DNA from: JANXQE01 sp035651635
GTDB lineage: Bacteria; Verrucomicrobiota; Verrucomicrobiia; Limisphaerales; UBA8199
Reading direction: 5' to 3'
Assembly: GCA_035651635.1 (NCBI GenBank)
Contig: DASRFK010000302.1
Coordinates: 1 to 23,574, forward strand
Length of the DNA: 23,574 nucleotides
Every line of letters starts with the position of its first letter. Positions within the stretch are counted from its first letter, which is position 1. Shown piece after piece: positions 22,782 through 23,574 of the stretch. The notes beneath the pieces are model-generated. The model was not told where the DNA came from. It was given only the letters and a program-made list of their open reading frames with translations, and did not search any database. The position numbers were made by a program, and so were the translations under genes.

Positions 22782-23004
22782 CTTTGAACGAGACAATCTC
22801 TGAGGGAATTCGCCGAATCGAGGACCTCGCGACAGGCAGGATAAAGGGTCTGACGGAAGAAGAATACCGCGCCGCTCTGAAATGAGGGTGCTGTATCACC
22901 CGCAGTTTCCCAAGGATGTCCGGCGTTTCGAACTCGAGTACGCCACAATTTCAAACGGTCTGGCCGCACGCTTCCAAAGCGAGGTTTCTCAGGCCATTTT
23001 TTAA
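22782..23004 (+). pseudogene. Second remnant of broken antitoxin-toxin pair
   Basis: 22782-22940 aligns to 13186-13346 with about ten differences and two length changes. The antitoxin part starts mid-gene (LNETISEGIRRIEDLATGRI, then KGLTEEEYRAALK, TGA at 22883-22885) and is in frame here, unlike the first copy. The toxin ATG at 22882 overlaps it and reads MRVLYHPQFPKDVRRFELEY, ATISNGLAARFQSEVSQAIF, then TAA at 23002-23004. At 40 residues the toxin is less than half of normal length. Both genes are therefore incomplete. Confidence 0.7.
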
Positions 23005-23379
23005 ACATTAAGTCGATCGGATCCTTTGACATGGCTCTCTCGATTCCCGGAGCACGAAATTTAGTCGAACCGAGTTTTCGTGAGGCGACGATCAGATTTT
23101 TGCCGCTCCAAGGCGTTGTCCGTGCTGCTTACATAACCGACGCCACTTGGTGATGGGGTGCCTTGCATTGATGATCTGCACGTTCGGCGTGCCTTCGGTA
23201 TGCTGAGAATTAACCACCACCAACCACGGGCGATGCTCTATAATATCCCTAAGATGCAAATTCATACGCTCGATAACGATGCGGCCGGAACGGGGATTTG
23301 GAGCTGTCGCGAGACCACTGAACCCGCACAGTTCGACTCTGGTTAGCGTACGAGGAAACAATTATCAGCCAATGGTCCT
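23005..23379. other. Unassigned region before insertion sequence
   Basis: About 375 bp without a gene I can support. A minus-strand frame (through 23092-23361, containing MNLHLRDIIEHRPWLVVVNS) is open for 89 codons but resembles nothing I know and has no ribosome site. It may be a fragment of a gene interrupted by the insertion sequence to the right. Confidence 0.3.
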
Positions 23380-23380
23380 A

Positions 23381-23574
23381 AGAGCGTGTCTGAAAAGTGA
23401 CTTGGGTTGAAACATCCGACTCTCTGATAAGTTGGCGAGGCATATGATAACTCGAGAAAAATGAAGAATTGTTTTGACAGTGGACGCGCGTTGATTTGGT
23501 CACATTTTCGGCGCAGCCGCCATCGGGGCGATGAAAAACGCCTCTTTCGAAACCGATCTGACTGACCCCCAATG
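23381..23574 (+). mobile_element. IS5-family-like insertion sequence, left end (runs off window)
   Basis: The probable left terminal repeat begins near 23381 (AGAGCGTGTCTGAAAAGTGA). A perfect TTGACA at 23474-23479 may be the -35 box, with no clear -10. ATG at 23531 opens MKNASFETDLTDPQ, which matches the start of IS5-family transposases (typically SSFETDLTDAQW). The coding part is cut off by the window edge at 23574, so neither the family subgroup nor its integrity can be checked. The DNA is more AT-rich than neighbouring genes. Confidence 0.65.
23531..23574 (+). CDS. IS5-like transposase, first 14 codons only
   Basis: MKNASFETDLTDPQ is the N-terminus of a DDE transposase of the IS5 type; the catalytic domain lies outside the window. 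The identification rests only on this short motif and on the terminal-repeat-like sequence 150 bp upstream. Confidence 0.6.
   Translation, partial: MKNASFETDLTDPQ

Noticed and set aside
22736..22790. Integron attC site beside the toxin-antitoxin genes
   Set aside because: GTTGGCT occurs, but there is no matching RYYYAAC partner at the expected distance, and the 46-bp piece is explained as the coding end of another gene.
23092..23361. Minus-strand 89-codon frame before the IS
   Set aside because: No recognisable motif, no ribosome site and no neighbour context; it could be a gene fragment but I cannot support it as a CDS.
1..23574. CRISPR arrays, complete tRNA or rRNA genes, phage structural genes
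   Set aside because: I saw no regularly spaced repeats, no complete cloverleaf and no phage-type proteins on either strand.

Overview
The window looks like a chromosomal segment of a GC-rich Gram-negative heterotroph, most likely a verrucomicrobium of the Pedosphaera/Limisphaerales type. This is an inference from protein style: Ig-like secreted proteins ending in a tail that reads SYTIQRT and then PAFYRVLS, DUF5985-type membrane protein pairs, a GspC-like short exported protein, secreted fucosidase and feruloyl-esterase-type enzymes, and GC-rich inverted repeats between genes. No rRNA or complete tRNA is present to confirm it.

Layout. 1-1434 is the 3' end of a large secreted Ig-like protein. 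1513-2488 (minus) is a tight operon of a winged-helix protein and two three-helix membrane proteins. 2910-4642 holds two divergent exported proteins that share a GspC/PilP-like module. 4643-5675 is nearly gene-free: a perfect 36-bp hairpin, a decayed gene, a triple direct repeat and a larger inverted repeat. 5676-7554 has a single-domain response regulator, a seven-helix DUF4203-like membrane protein and a small conserved hypothetical. 7882-8922 is 6-phosphogluconate dehydrogenase. 8966-13083 is an RNA-handling neighbourhood: DEAD-box helicase with a DbpA-type RNA-binding end, RluA-family pseudouridine synthase, a small RRM protein and a stand-alone IF-1.

From 13085 the window is accessory DNA. 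A broken antitoxin/toxin pair begins one base after the infA stop, followed by an intact AbrB-type antitoxin with a ParE/RelE-type toxin. Then come two coupled conserved hypotheticals, the second with a frameshift, a 48-base tRNA-Ala 3' fragment that may mark an island boundary, and a minus-strand carbohydrate block. That block has a GH95 alpha-L-fucosidase, a Tat-signal pseudogene with an internal deletion, a CE1-type esterase with a malectin domain, and a truncated GH8 gene. A VapBC-like pair (22104-22738) follows. Directly after it is a composite of a 46-bp copy from the end of the frameshifted hypothetical and a second copy of the broken toxin/antitoxin pair. The last 190 bases are the start of an IS5-like insertion sequence.

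Most notable points: the 22736-22940 composite has the order expected at a circle or tandem-duplication junction of the segment 13186-14121; an 82%-identical 87-bp repeat, each copy carrying a related mini-ORF, flanks the carbohydrate block; and two carbohydrate genes are broken. I did not find a convincing wholly new defence or biosynthetic system. The best candidates for undescribed biology are the divergent GspC-like/secretin-N-like pair, the decayed gene beside the perfect hairpin, and the toxin-antitoxin turnover next to infA.
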